A DNA stretch of 64,000 bases, from positions 124,001 to 188,000 of the forward strand of contig NZ_JAMXIC010000006.1 in NCBI RefSeq assembly GCF_027587375.1, given 5' to 3'. The first letter of the stretch is position 1, and each line of letters begins with the position of its first letter. Under the pieces are notes generated by a model. The model searched no databases and was not told the DNA's origin. It was given only the letters and a program-made list of their open reading frames with translations. Source of the stretch: Arthrobacter sp. B2a2-09. GTDB taxonomy: Bacteria > Actinomycetota > Actinomycetes > Actinomycetales > Micrococcaceae. Positions 54,354-62,999 of the stretch are shown piece after piece. A program made the position numbers and the translations under genes.

Positions 54354-54683
54354 TTACGGGAGGACGGGGTTCCCTTCGGCGACGAACGGGACGAACACCA
54401 TCGTGCTGAGATCGAGGTCCGGGCTCATGCCGAGGCCCGCCCCGAAGAGCAGGCCCAGGGCGGAGGCCGCAGATCCTTCGACTTCGTAGATCGTCGCGTA
54501 CTGGTGCGACGCCGGCGCTTCCGTGGCGGCGCGGTAGCGCTGGGCTGCGACGAAACCCGGAAGCCCAAGCACCTCAGGTATGTGTGTCTCCCAGTACCAA
54601 GGCCGGAACGCTTCGTCCTGCCCTTCTACGGGGTTGACGAGCGCAAGCAGCATCTCACGAGGTTGCAGCAGTTTTTCGGTCAT
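54354..54683 (-). CDS. Small dimeric alpha/beta-barrel-type protein (EthD/DUF4286-like)
   Basis: 109 aa from ATG 54683 with AAGGAG upstream. MLLALVNPVEGQDEAFRPWYWETHIPEVLGLPGFVAAQRYR follows the pattern of EthD-like and DUF4286 dimeric barrels: a strand with N-P, E-F, W-Y-x-x-x-H-x-x-x-x-L-x-x-P-G-F, then a strand with RY. These often accompany monooxygenase or aromatic-degradation genes. Here it lies between a flavin monooxygenase and SDR B. Catalytic role unknown. Confidence 0.75.
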   Translation of the reverse strand: MTEKLLQPREMLLALVNPVEGQDEAFRPWYWETHIPEVLGLPGFVAAQRYRAATEAPASHQYATIYEVEGSAASALGLLFGAGLGMSPDLDLSTMVFVPFVAEGNPVLP

Positions 54684-54730
54684 TTCATTCTCCTTTTCAG
54701 ATGGAACGGGATTTTCGGACGGGGCGGGCG

Positions 54731-56374
54731 TCATACCGCGCTCACACTCTCGCGGACGGACGACAGCGCGCCGCCGTAGTTCCCGGTTGCGGTCATCTCG
54801 CCCAGCATCTCGTGCAGCTTGGCGCGTCCGCCCGGGTTGAGAAGGAACTTTCGCACTTTGCCCTCGACGTTCGCGCCGTAGTAGTGGCTGTGCTCTGCCG
54901 AGAAGATGGATTTGGGCGCGAGGGTCTCGATCATGGTCATCCACGCTTCCTGCTGTTCGGCGGTCGGTTCGAAACGCTCGTAGCCGTGCTCACGCGCGTA
55001 GATCAGCGTGCCGGTGATCCAGTCGATCTGGTCCTGCGAGTAGCGCGGGTAGTTGCCGCCGCCGGCACCGTGCGGGCCGCCAGGGAAGAAGAAGTTCGGC
55101 AGCTGGTGTGCGCTGAACCCACCGAAGTCCGTGGGGCCGTCTTCCCAGTCCGTGCCGAGGTCGAGGCCTTCGAGGCCCTTGATGCCCATGCGTGTGAGTG
55201 CGCCGGTGCCGAAGTCGAAGCCGGTGGCGAAGACGATGATGTCGTACTCGCGATGCCCCTCGCTCGTTTCGATGCCGGTCGCGTCGACCCGCACAATTGG
55301 CGTCTCCCTGAGCGCGATCAGCGAGGCCCTCGGATTGTTGAACGACTCGTAGTAGTTCGAGACGAACGGCGGGCGCTTCGCACCGAACAGGTGGTCCTTC
55401 GGGATCAGCCTTTCGGCCGTAATGGGATCATTGACGATGCTGCGGACCTTGTTCGCAAGGAACTCGCAAAACTCGAGGTTGACCTCGCGGTTCGTTGTCA
55501 TGTCGTAGTAGTTGGTGGTGAGCTTGCCAAAACCCGGGCTGTTCCAGACCTTCTCATAGAAGGCTTGCCGTTCATCGAACGAGTCCGCGGTCGAGAACTT
55601 GCCGGCGGGCTCATGCAGGAAGCCGGTCGGGTTCGCCGCAGAGCCGAGTTTGCCGGCGATCTCTTCGAAGTTGTCAAGGAGCCACGCGTGGCGCTCATCG
55701 GTAATGGGCGCGTTGTTCAGCGGGGTCGTCCAGGTCGGCGTGCGCTGGTAGAGGTCCACGGCGTCCACAAGGTCAACGATGGCGGGCAGGATCTGCGCAC
55801 CGCTTGGACCGTTGCCGATGATGGCGACCCGCTTGCCCGTGAAATCGACCGGAGTGTGCGGCCAGGCGCCGGTGTGGTAGGCCTGCCCCTTGAAGTCCTC
55901 AAGGCCATCCAGGTCGGGGTAGTTCGGCACGGAGAGGCCGCCGGTCGCCGAGACGACCCAGCGTGCCCGGATGGTTTCACCCTTCTCGGTGGTCACTGTC
56001 CATGCCGTGTCAGCCTCGTTCCACACTGCCGAGACAACCTTCTGGCCGGTGCGGATGTGCCTCCGTAGGTCGAAGTGGTCCACAACGAAGTTGAGATAGC
56101 GCTCGATCTCGGGCTGGGTAGCGAACTCCTCCTCCCAACGCCACTTGTCGAAGAGGCCCTTGGAGTGGATGTACCCGTACGTGTAGCTCTCGGAATCGAA
56201 GCGCGCGGAGGGGTAGCGGTTCCAGTACCAGACGCCGCCGACGCCCTCTCCCGCCTCCAGCGTCTGGGCTGAGAACCCGGCCTCAAGCGCACGCTGGAGC
56301 GCGTAGATGCCGACAACACCTGCGCCAATCACCAGTACTTCGACATCGACGTCGCTGCTGGTCTGTTCTGCCAT
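54731..56374 (-). CDS. Flavin-containing Baeyer-Villiger-type monooxygenase
   Basis: 547 aa. FAD motif GAGVVG (17-22), NADPH motif GNGPSG (about 187-192) and the type I Baeyer-Villiger fingerprint FKGQAYHTGAWPHT (F-x-G-x-x-x-H-x-x-x-W) between them are present. RYPSARFDSESYTY and DIIVFATGFD are also typical of the cyclohexanone monooxygenase group. It inserts oxygen next to a ketone using NADPH and O2, turning cyclic ketones into lactones. First gene of a minus-strand operon (monooxygenase, small barrel protein, leader, SDR B, hypothetical). The substrate is unknown; monoterpene or alicyclic ketones are plausible. Confidence 0.92.
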   Translation of the reverse strand: MAEQTSSDVDVEVLVIGAGVVGIYALQRALEAGFSAQTLEAGEGVGGVWYWNRYPSARFDSESYTYGYIHSKGLFDKWRWEEEFATQPEIERYLNFVVDHFDLRRHIRTGQKVVSAVWNEADTAWTVTTEKGETIRARWVVSATGGLSVPNYPDLDGLEDFKGQAYHTGAWPHTPVDFTGKRVAIIGNGPSGAQILPAIVDLVDAVDLYQRTPTWTTPLNNAPITDERHAWLLDNFEEIAGKLGSAANPTGFLHEPAGKFSTADSFDERQAFYEKVWNSPGFGKLTTNYYDMTTNREVNLEFCEFLANKVRSIVNDPITAERLIPKDHLFGAKRPPFVSNYYESFNNPRASLIALRETPIVRVDATGIETSEGHREYDIIVFATGFDFGTGALTRMGIKGLEGLDLGTDWEDGPTDFGGFSAHQLPNFFFPGGPHGAGGGNYPRYSQDQIDWITGTLIYAREHGYERFEPTAEQQEAWMTMIETLAPKSIFSAEHSHYYGANVEGKVRKFLLNPGGRAKLHEMLGEMTATGNYGGALSSVRESVSAV

Positions 56375-56557
56375 TTGACTTCACTCCTACTCAATCTCAA
56401 TCGGTGCCACACTGGCGACTACCGAACATAATTCAAGCACTAACGCTCAATAATTACAAAGATGCGGCGATTAGTCCCTAATTTGCGCGGATTTTTTGAT
56501 TGATATTTTTGAGCATGTGTGATGAAATCTGATCCACGGCTACTTCAAAGGAGAACC
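56375..56557. promoter_or_regulatory. Divergent AT-rich control region of monooxygenase and SDR C
   Basis: 183 bp, clearly more AT-rich than the flanks, between divergent genes. An imperfect inverted repeat TTCAAGC-N6-GCTCAA lies around 56434-56452, and TTGAGC recurs near 56510. These are candidate sites for the TetR or IclR proteins of the cluster. AAAGGAG stands before SDR C. Confidence 0.4.
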
Positions 56558-57499
56558 ATGAACGCCACCCCTGACCTCCGATTCGACGGACGTGTTGCCA
56601 TAGTGACGGGAGCCGGCCGCGGTCTCGGCCGCGCGCATGCCCTGCTGCTCGCCGAGCGCGGTGCGAGGGTCGTCGTCAACGACCTCGGAGGCTCGAAGGA
56701 GGGTGAAGGGAGCGACGCCGGGCCCGCCAACGACGTCGTAAGCGAGATCGTCGCCGCGGGCGGCATGGCAGTCGCCGATACGAACAACGTCGGCAGCGAG
56801 GAGGGCTGCCATGCACTCGTCCAGACCGCCATTCGCGAGTTCGGCCGCATCGACATCGTCGTGAACAACGCGGGCATCTCGCGCTGGGCAACCTTCCCCG
56901 AGGCCGACGCCGAGAACCTTGAGCTCACGCTCGACGTGCACCTGCGCGGCACCTGGCACACCACCCGCGCAGCCTGGCCCTATATGGAGCAGCAGGGTTA
57001 CGGCCGCATTATCACGACGACGTCAACCGGCATGCTGGGACTGTCCGATAACCTTGCCTACGCGACAGCGAAGGGGGCCCTTATTGGCTTCACTCGAAGC
57101 CTCGCGGTGGCTGCCGCACCGAAGGGCATCCGCGTCAACTGCGTCGCGCCGAATTCGGTTACCAGGCCCAGCCTCTCAGCCGACAAGCCGAACATCGTCA
57201 CGGCTAACCAGATGGACGCCGCGCGCGTTCAGGCCATGCAGACCGACCTCGTCTCGCCGATGGTCGCCTACCTCGCGCACGAGTCGTGCGAGGTCAATGG
57301 CGAGATCCTCGTCGCCGGCGCGAAGCGCTTCGCCCGCTGGTTCATGGGCTTTACGCCGGGTTGGCTCGACGATGGCTACGGCGTGCCGACCATCGAAGAC
57401 GTCGTGACGCACTGGGATGAGATCAATGATGAGAGCGGCTACTACGTGCCCACGGGCACGTACGACTGGGGCGCGAGGTTCATGGCGCACCTGGCCTAG
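56558..57499 (+). CDS. Short-chain dehydrogenase/reductase (SDR C), multifunctional-enzyme type
   Basis: 313 aa from ATG 56558 (AAAGGAG). TGAGRGLGRAHALLLAERGARVVVNDLGG is the form found in (3R)-hydroxyacyl-CoA dehydrogenase domains of multifunctional enzyme 2. NNAG is intact, with Ser in TTTSTGMLG and Y-x3-K as YATAK. The C-terminal FTPGWLDDGYGVPTIEDVVTHWDEI is also of that subgroup. It may act on a CoA-bound or free hydroxy intermediate. Divergent from the monooxygenase; a strong terminator follows. Confidence 0.88.
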   Translation: MNATPDLRFDGRVAIVTGAGRGLGRAHALLLAERGARVVVNDLGGSKEGEGSDAGPANDVVSEIVAAGGMAVADTNNVGSEEGCHALVQTAIREFGRIDIVVNNAGISRWATFPEADAENLELTLDVHLRGTWHTTRAAWPYMEQQGYGRIITTTSTGMLGLSDNLAYATAKGALIGFTRSLAVAAAPKGIRVNCVAPNSVTRPSLSADKPNIVTANQMDAARVQAMQTDLVSPMVAYLAHESCEVNGEILVAGAKRFARWFMGFTPGWLDDGYGVPTIEDVVTHWDEINDESGYYVPTGTYDWGARFMAHLA

Positions 57500-57513
57500 G
57501 CTTTTAAGTCAGT

Positions 57514-57543
57514 AACGGGGCCTGCGTTCACGCAGGCCCCGTT
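57514..57543. terminator. Bidirectional terminator
   Basis: AACGGGGCCTGCG (57514-57526), TTCA, then the exact complement CGCAGGCCCCGTT (57531-57543) followed by TT. A 13-bp stem with tetraloop between convergent SDR C and the TetR gene, with A/T flanks on both sides. Confidence 0.85.
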
Positions 57544-57545
57544 TC

Positions 57546-58223
57546 CTATTTCCTGGGGTCGTCTTCCGCGAGAGGCGCCGCAAGCCCCGCGCTGAGGAAA
57601 GTGATGAGGTCGGCGATGAGCGCCTCGATTCCCGCCGGAAGATGTTCGCGTTTGCGCCGGGCAGTGTGGTACCGGGCGAGTGCGTGCACAGTGCTCGTGA
57701 GCGTCAGCCACCAGCGCTCGTCGAGCACCGGTTCGGGGACCTCAGGCACGAGCTTGCCGAGAAGGGTGCGCAGCGTGATGACAGCGGCGCCGACACGCAC
57801 TCCGACGAGCCCTTCATATCCACCCTCTTCCGTGATGTAGAGGGAGAGGAAAGGAAGGTAATGGTTGTCCGGCTGGAAGTGAATGGCGAGCGGTCGAACG
57901 AACGCGCTGACGACGTCGGATACGGTCGGCGTCGTTCCGCTTAACATCAGGCTTGCCACCATCTCGGCGCGGCTGAGCTCACTCTCAGCGCCGCGGAACT
58001 CCATAATCGCCTTCACGATCTCTTCACGCTCGCCGAAGTGGTACTGCACGGCCGCGTGGTTGCGCTGCCCCGCAGCCTTGCCGATGTCTCGCAGTGGTAC
58101 TGACGAGATGCCATGCTGGGCGAAGAGCCGCTCTGCCTCCGTGATGATGCGCTGCCGGGTTGCCTGGCCGCGCACGTTCTTTCGCTCGCCGGACGACCTG
58201 GGGGCAACTGAAGTTTGAGACAT
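57546..58223 (-). CDS. TetR-family regulator
   Basis: 225 aa. The N-terminal TetR helix-turn-helix (about 18-65) shows TRQRIITEAERLFAQHGISSVPLRDIGKAAGQRNHAAVQYHFGEREEIV, split here by normal helices. The C-terminal ligand domain is divergent. It starts 2 bp after the HtaA-domain gene stop and is the fourth gene of the minus-strand SDR D operon, so it is co-expressed with its probable targets. The ligand may be an acyl-CoA or an alicyclic intermediate. Confidence 0.9.
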   Translation of the reverse strand: MSQTSVAPRSSGERKNVRGQATRQRIITEAERLFAQHGISSVPLRDIGKAAGQRNHAAVQYHFGEREEIVKAIMEFRGAESELSRAEMVASLMLSGTTPTVSDVVSAFVRPLAIHFQPDNHYLPFLSLYITEEGGYEGLVGVRVGAAVITLRTLLGKLVPEVPEPVLDERWWLTLTSTVHALARYHTARRKREHLPAGIEALIADLITFLSAGLAAPLAEDDPRK

Positions 58224-58225
58224 GC

Positions 58226-58717
58226 CTATGAGTCTAGTGAAGCGCGAATCTTCAGCGGGGCTAAGCCGGTCCCCGCGGGATATACGCCACCGAAAAGCTC
58301 GACTCCGGTTTCCAGGAGATGGACATCCGTCGCCGTCCAGAGGAGATCCGTGCCTTCGCGCCCAAGCTCTTCCGCGCCCGTCACGGCAATGAGCGTGGTC
58401 GTCACTCCGCCATCATCGGTGCGGGCTGAAAGAACACCGCCCTCGGGTCCCATGACGAGCTCAGGCTTCGCGATCCTGATATCGAGGAAACCGTGATGGG
58501 CCGTAAAGCGCACGGATCCTCCGAATGACAGGCGCCACTCATTCCCCACTTGCACTGCGTTGCGCAGCGGGAAGGTGAATGCGCCGTCGTCGGTGACGGT
58601 GGTTCCGTCCTCCACCACGAAGGAGCCGCGGGCGATGACCGTGACGTAGCGCAAGAGTGAATCGCGGACCGCCCAAGTGAGCGATCCGCGATCTACTTCG
58701 TCATGCAACGCCGTCAC
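58226..58717 (-). CDS. HtaA-domain protein without signal peptide
   Basis: 163 aa from GTG 58717, overlapping the previous stop (GTGA). LTWAVRDSLLRYVTVIARGSF, GAFTFPL, FGGSVRFTAHHGFLDIRIAKPEL match the HtaA domain (PF04213), known from surface haem-binding proteins of Corynebacterium. Here there is no signal peptide or anchor, and the neighbours are catabolic enzymes, so a haem-uptake role is doubtful. A cytoplasmic binding or auxiliary role in the pathway is more likely. Confidence 0.8.
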   Translation of the reverse strand: MTALHDEVDRGSLTWAVRDSLLRYVTVIARGSFVVEDGTTVTDDGAFTFPLRNAVQVGNEWRLSFGGSVRFTAHHGFLDIRIAKPELVMGPEGGVLSARTDDGGVTTTLIAVTGAEELGREGTDLLWTATDVHLLETGVELFGGVYPAGTGLAPLKIRASLDS

Positions 58718-59337
58718 TTGGCCAGCCCGGGGGAGTGGCTCTCGGGAAAGCTCTCCATGCCGGGCTCGAGTTCAAGGCCCATCGTTCGGAACACCATGCA
58801 GTGAAAGTCGTAAGTGCCAACGGTGAAGAGCAAGTCGAGGAGCTGTTGGCGGCTGAACCGCGATTCGAGTGCCTGCCAGGTCTCATCCGCCACGTTCTTG
58901 TCGCGGCACATCTCGTCGATCGCGCGCACCAGCGCGGCGTCTCCGTTCGACCACAAGGCAGCGTCGGGTCCCTCGGACAACGCGGCGATTTCATCGTCAG
59001 TGAGGCACCCTGCTGCCCGGCTCATGCGCACGTGTTGCGCCCACTCGTACTCCCCGTAGCCGAGCCACGTGGTGCGGATGATGGCAATCTCACGAACACG
59101 ATCGCTGAGGCTCGAGTTCCGGAGGTGGTTCGAATACGGCATCCAGCCACGCATGAGCTCGGGATGCCAGGCGTAGATGCCGAGAATGTTCGATTTCGGC
59201 CTGGTCTCCGGGGTGAGCTGCGGGGCGGCTTGTCCGCTTGCACCGTGCGCAGCAAGCACGCTCAAGGCACTGTCGACCTCCGCATCCCAGTCTTCGGTGG
59301 GACGGGGGGAGATTCTAGGCTGTGTCAGCTGTGTCAT
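58714..59337 (-). CDS. Carboxymuconolactone decarboxylase / AhpD-family protein
   Basis: 207 aa all-helical protein. The CMD-type core has SLSDRVREIAIIRTTWLGYGEYEWAQHVRMSRAAG, with E-x-x-W-x-x-H in place of the AhpD CxxC motif, so it belongs to the non-thiol branch. It may act as decarboxylase, lactone-processing or peroxidase-like protein. Overlaps the HtaA gene by GTGA and follows SDR D by 18 bp. In this cluster a lactone formed by the monooxygenase is a possible substrate, but this is speculation. Confidence 0.85.
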   Translation of the reverse strand: MTQLTQPRISPRPTEDWDAEVDSALSVLAAHGASGQAAPQLTPETRPKSNILGIYAWHPELMRGWMPYSNHLRNSSLSDRVREIAIIRTTWLGYGEYEWAQHVRMSRAAGCLTDDEIAALSEGPDAALWSNGDAALVRAIDEMCRDKNVADETWQALESRFSRQQLLDLLFTVGTYDFHCMVFRTMGLELEPGMESFPESHSPGLAK

Positions 59338-59355
59338 CTTTTGTGCTCCTGTTCG

Positions 59356-60111
59356 TTATGCGATGAACGATCCGCCATTGACGCTGATGGTCTGGCCAGT
59401 CACGTACGAGGCGTCATCGGAGGCAAGGTAGGACACTGCAGCGGCGATGTCGGCCCCGGTACCCATGCGGCCCACGGGGATGTACTTTGACATGTCTTCG
59501 ACTGACGGCATGGTGCCTGCAGCGCGCTTCTTCTCTACGCTCGGGGTGTCGATTGACGAAGGTACCACCGTGTTGACTGTCACGCCGGATTTAGCGAATT
59601 CGACTGCCAGCGCCTTGGTCAGCGCCAGTTGCCCGCCCTTCGATGCGGCGTAATGTGCCATTCTGGGCGCACCGCGCTGGGCGCTCGACGACGAGATCAG
59701 CACGACGCGGCCCGCGCCGGCGTCGAGCAGATCGGGCAGGCCTGCTTGCACGAGGTTGAAAGTGCCCGTGAGGTTGATAGTCAGGATCTGGTTCCACTGC
59801 TCGAGCGTCATTTCAAGGAATGGCTGCTGCGGTGCGACGGCGGCGTTGGCCACGATGACAGACAGCGGGCCAAGATCGGCGCGGATGGCGGCGAGTGCTG
59901 CATCCACCTGATCGCGGTCGCTCACGTCGGCCTGGTAGCCGCGGGCGATGCCGCCGGTCTCTTCGATCCCTGCGGCAGCCTTCTCGGCTGCCCCCTCGGT
60001 CCGGGTCAGGATAGCGACCGCGAATCCGTCCTTCGCAAGCCGCTCTGCGATCGACAGTCCGATGCCGGCCGCTCCTCCTGAAACGACGGCGACCCGCCCT
60101 CCCCCGCTCAT
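59356..60111 (-). CDS. Short-chain dehydrogenase/reductase (SDR D)
   Basis: 251 aa from ATG 60111 with GGAGACAAG. SGGAAGIGLSI, ANAA in place of NNAG, Ser in ISSSSAQRG, YAASK and the C-terminal GQTISVNGGSFIA are present. Same length as SDR B and clearly its paralogue (INLTGTFN, SSIDTP). First gene of the minus-strand operon with CMD, HtaA and TetR genes, divergent from IclR B. Likely alcohol dehydrogenase of the pathway. Confidence 0.9.
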   Translation of the reverse strand: MSGGGRVAVVSGGAAGIGLSIAERLAKDGFAVAILTRTEGAAEKAAAGIEETGGIARGYQADVSDRDQVDAALAAIRADLGPLSVIVANAAVAPQQPFLEMTLEQWNQILTINLTGTFNLVQAGLPDLLDAGAGRVVLISSSSAQRGAPRMAHYAASKGGQLALTKALAVEFAKSGVTVNTVVPSSIDTPSVEKKRAAGTMPSVEDMSKYIPVGRMGTGADIAAAVSYLASDDASYVTGQTISVNGGSFIA

Positions 60112-60251
60112 CTTGTCTCCAAGCTGGTAAACCAGGTGTTTTGCTTTGTGGTCATGGTTATCCCTATTCCATTGAGGTGCCGTCGGTTCGCCGCGACGAA
60201 CCTGCTGAGCCGCCACGTCTTTGTGTGGTGCTTCGCGGTGGGCTACTGTTG

Positions 60252-60272
60252 TGTTCAACTGAACAAGCGTTC
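60252..60272. promoter_or_regulatory. Inverted repeats upstream of IclR B
   Basis: TGTTCA-AC-TGAACA (60252-60265) overlaps GAAC-AAGC-GTTC (60261-60272). They lie in the 243-bp gap between divergent SDR D and IclR B and resemble sites at 53172 and 61316, so are candidates for IclR binding. Confidence 0.5.
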
Positions 60273-60354
60273 CGTTCTCGGTTGCTTCAGAATTACATGC
60301 GCCGAAGATGGATGTCAAGCGACTGAAATTGGCTATGAAACGGGATGGTGGGCG

Positions 60355-61188
60355 ATGAGCAGCGCGGAAGATAAAGCAGATCGAGAGTCCGTCGACGGGC
60401 TGCGACGCAGGCATCCCTTGGCCCGCGGCATTGAATTACTCACGCTCATGACTGACAGCGACCGGGATGTTCACGGCGTCCGGGAGCTGGCGGGCCGGCT
60501 CGACGTGAGTCCGAGCACCGCGCACCGCCTCATTGCCGACCTTGAAAAGCTCGGACTTGTCAGCCGCACGGCCAACGGCTCATACCGCCTCGGCCTCGAA
60601 TACTTGCGTCTCGCGTGGACGACGACGGAACGCTACCCGATCCAGGAAGTTTCGAGGGACACGCTGCAGGAGCTCACGGAGCAGAGCGGGGAGTCCTCAT
60701 TCTTCGCAGTCTATGGCGAGCAGCGACTGCAGATGATGTTCACGCTCGTCGTCGAGTCGTCGCACCCCCTGCGCTACACGCTGCCCATGCGCCAGCAGAT
60801 CCCCCTCCACGCCGGCGCAAGCGGTTTGGCGATCCTCGCGTTTCTGCCGGCGCAAATCCAGGACCGTATTGCGCGCGGCCCTCTGCGCGCGGCAACCGAT
60901 CGCACACTGGTCGAGCCTCAGGGCCTGTTCGACCGGCTCGCCATGATCAGGCGCGATGGGTACGCAATCACCCACGGTGAGCGTATCGATGGGGCGATCG
61001 CGATCGCCTCGCCAGTCTTCGGTCCGGCGGGCAGCGTGGTCGGGTCCGCAGGCATCTCCATGCCGGAGGCGCGCTTCAACGCCGCACACTCCTCGTCGCT
61101 CGCGGGGCTGGTCAAACAGTCCGCCCGCCAGATCACCGACTATCTCACTGGCGCGCGGGATCCACGCACCGGCATCGTGCGTAGGTAG
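60355..61188 (+). CDS. IclR-family regulator B
   Basis: 277 aa from ATG 60355. HTH domain with HGVRELAGRLDVSPSTAHRLIADLEKLGLV; effector domain with PLHAGASGLAILAFLPA and DGYAITHGERIDGAIAIASPVFG. About 55-60 percent identical by eye to IclR A at 51343-52194, sharing RHPLARGIELLTLM at the N-terminus, so they arose by duplication. It sits between the SDR D operon and the ferredoxin operon, with inverted repeats on both sides, and probably controls both. Confidence 0.9.
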   Translation: MSSAEDKADRESVDGLRRRHPLARGIELLTLMTDSDRDVHGVRELAGRLDVSPSTAHRLIADLEKLGLVSRTANGSYRLGLEYLRLAWTTTERYPIQEVSRDTLQELTEQSGESSFFAVYGEQRLQMMFTLVVESSHPLRYTLPMRQQIPLHAGASGLAILAFLPAQIQDRIARGPLRAATDRTLVEPQGLFDRLAMIRRDGYAITHGERIDGAIAIASPVFGPAGSVVGSAGISMPEARFNAAHSSSLAGLVKQSARQITDYLTGARDPRTGIVRR

Positions 61189-61315
61189 CCGCGGCTGCTG
61201 CCATTCGAGCGCGAGGGCGCCTGTGGCGGCAAACGCTCAGGCGGCGCTTCTTGCGTTCCTTGACACCGGTTCGAAGGGCGGCCCATACTGAATGTGTTGC
61301 GTTGTAGCGACCACT

Positions 61316-61333
61316 TGTTCGGTTCAACGAACA
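61316..61333 (+). promoter_or_regulatory. Candidate IclR operator before ferredoxin operon
   Basis: TGTTCG-GTTCAA-CGAACA is a perfect inverted repeat with 6-bp half-sites and a 6-bp spacer, about 70 bp upstream of the ferredoxin reductase gene. The same TGTTCG-N6-CGAA design is before the MFS gene at 50543. Confidence 0.6.
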
Positions 61334-61404
61334 TGATGACATGAAAACTGCCGCTAGGGCCCAACCGAGACCCTCGCGATACCTGACTACACCGAGGATC
61401 AACG

Positions 61405-62634
61405 ATGACCGAAGCAAGCGCCGACCGCCACGTAGTCATTGTGGGTGCGTCGTTGGCCGGAACCCGGGCGGCCGAGGGACTGCGCAACCTTGGCCACACC
61501 GGCCGCATCACGCTCATCGGAGCCGAGAGCGAGTTGCCTTACGATCGCCCGCCACTGTCGAAAGATCTGCTCACGTCCGACTGGTCGGACGAGGCAGTCG
61601 AGTCGTTTCGACTGGCTACGAAGGCCAGCCTCGACGGTGCCGATATCGAGCTCAAGCTCGGTGTCGCCGCAAGTGGCCTCGACACGATCGAACGTGTCGT
61701 CATCCTCGCAGACGGCACGACGGTCGGCTATGACGTGCTTATCATCGCGACCGGAGCCTCGGCCAGGCCCTCGCCCTGGCGCCCCGGGACGGGTGTCTAC
61801 CAGCTCAGAACGCTTGAAGATTCACGGGCCATCGCTGCGCGCCTCAAACTGGGCGAGCCCGTCGTCGTGGTGGGCGGCGGCTTTATCGGCACGGAGATCG
61901 CTGCGGCCGCCGTCGGCTTCGGCTGCGACGTCACGGTAGTCGATCCCGTTTCCGAGCCGATGGCCCGCATCGTCGGCCCTGAGATCGCGCGCAGCCTCGT
62001 CGAGCTGCATCACCGGCACGGAGCCCAAACCCGCTTCGGCGTCGGTGTCGCGGACATCCAGGGCCAAGACGGTGAGCTCACGGTCATCCTCGACGACGGC
62101 AGCCGCCTCGAGACCTCGATGGCGGTGGTCGGCATCGGCTCGATCGCATCGACCGATTGGCTCGCCGCTTCGGGGCTCACTCTCGACAACGGCGTGGTGA
62201 CCGACGGTTTCCTCCGAGTGGTCGGGGCTGATGAGGTGTACGCCATCGGCGATGTGGCGCGCTGGCCCCACCCCGGCCGCGGCGTGCAGGTTCGCGCCGA
62301 GCACTGGACCAACGCCAGCGACCAGGCACGTTTTGTTGCCACCGCTATCACCCAAGGGGCCGATGTGCCGTATGACTCCACCGACTATGTGTGGTCCCAC
62401 CAGTACGACTGGAAGGTCCACACCATCGGCTGGCGCCACCCCGAAGGCAGTTCCACCATCGTCGGCGACCTGGCCGAGAGCGGGAAAACCGCGGTGATTC
62501 ACAGCGACGCGAATGGGGTTGTCTGTGGCGCTGTCACCGTGAACTGGGTACGCGGACTCAACCTGGCACGGAGGCTCTTCGCCACCGGGGAATCCGCAGA
62601 GACAATCGTCGAAAAACTTGGGCAGCTGGCCTAA
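61405..62634 (+). CDS. NAD(P)H-dependent ferredoxin/rubredoxin reductase, FAD type
   Basis: 409 aa. The FAD-binding motif GASLAGTRAAEGL is at residues 12-24. PYDRPPLSKDLL follows, as does a second Rossmann motif GGGFIGTEIAAAAVGFG near residue 155 for NAD(P)H. VYAIGDVARWPHP and VRAEHWTNASDQARF are typical of putidaredoxin-reductase-like enzymes that feed oxygenases or P450s. Length fits the family. First gene of a run with ferredoxin (40 bp later) and a second reductase. Confidence 0.93.
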   Translation: MTEASADRHVVIVGASLAGTRAAEGLRNLGHTGRITLIGAESELPYDRPPLSKDLLTSDWSDEAVESFRLATKASLDGADIELKLGVAASGLDTIERVVILADGTTVGYDVLIIATGASARPSPWRPGTGVYQLRTLEDSRAIAARLKLGEPVVVVGGGFIGTEIAAAAVGFGCDVTVVDPVSEPMARIVGPEIARSLVELHHRHGAQTRFGVGVADIQGQDGELTVILDDGSRLETSMAVVGIGSIASTDWLAASGLTLDNGVVTDGFLRVVGADEVYAIGDVARWPHPGRGVQVRAEHWTNASDQARFVATAITQGADVPYDSTDYVWSHQYDWKVHTIGWRHPEGSSTIVGDLAESGKTAVIHSDANGVVCGAVTVNWVRGLNLARRLFATGESAETIVEKLGQLA

Positions 62635-62673
62635 CGGCCGCGCTGTCTTGAAGGTGTACGAGAGGAAAGAACC

Positions 62674-62997
62674 ATGGTCTATGTGATCGCTGACGCATGC
62701 GTCGACATTCAAGACAAGAGCTGCATGCAGGAGTGCCCTGCGGACTGCATCTTCGAGGGGGGTCGGATGAGCTACATCAACCCCGATCTCTGCATTGACT
62801 GCGGGGCCTGCATGACGGCCTGCCCGGTTGACGCGGTCTTCTACGACGCCGAACTTCCGGCCGAAAAGGAGGAGTACGTCGAGATCAACGAGCGCTTTTT
62901 CCAGGAGGTCGCGACGCCCAAGAGCGGGCGCAAGGCCGGCAAGATCGACTACGACGTCGATGCTATTGCGGCCCTTCCCCCGCGAGCAGGGGTCTGA
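62674..62997 (+). CDS. 7Fe (3Fe-4S/4Fe-4S) ferredoxin, FdxA type
   Basis: 107 aa. Eight cysteines at 9, 17, 21, 25, 40, 43, 46 and 50: C-x7-C-x3-CP, then CIDCGACMTACP, as in mycobacterial FdxA with one 3Fe-4S and one 4Fe-4S centre. A C-terminal extension of about 55 residues is as in the family. AGAGGAAAG precedes the ATG. It transfers electrons between the flanking reductases and an oxygenase, likely a P450 or the like outside this window. Confidence 0.95.
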   Translation: MVYVIADACVDIQDKSCMQECPADCIFEGGRMSYINPDLCIDCGACMTACPVDAVFYDAELPAEKEEYVEINERFFQEVATPKSGRKAGKIDYDVDAIAALPPRAGV

Positions 62998-62999
62998 GC

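Noticed and set aside
54701..56068. Plus-strand frame of 455 codons opposite the monooxygenase
   Set aside because: Antisense shadow rich in Arg/Gly/Val without motifs. The minus strand carries both dinucleotide motifs and the Baeyer-Villiger fingerprint.
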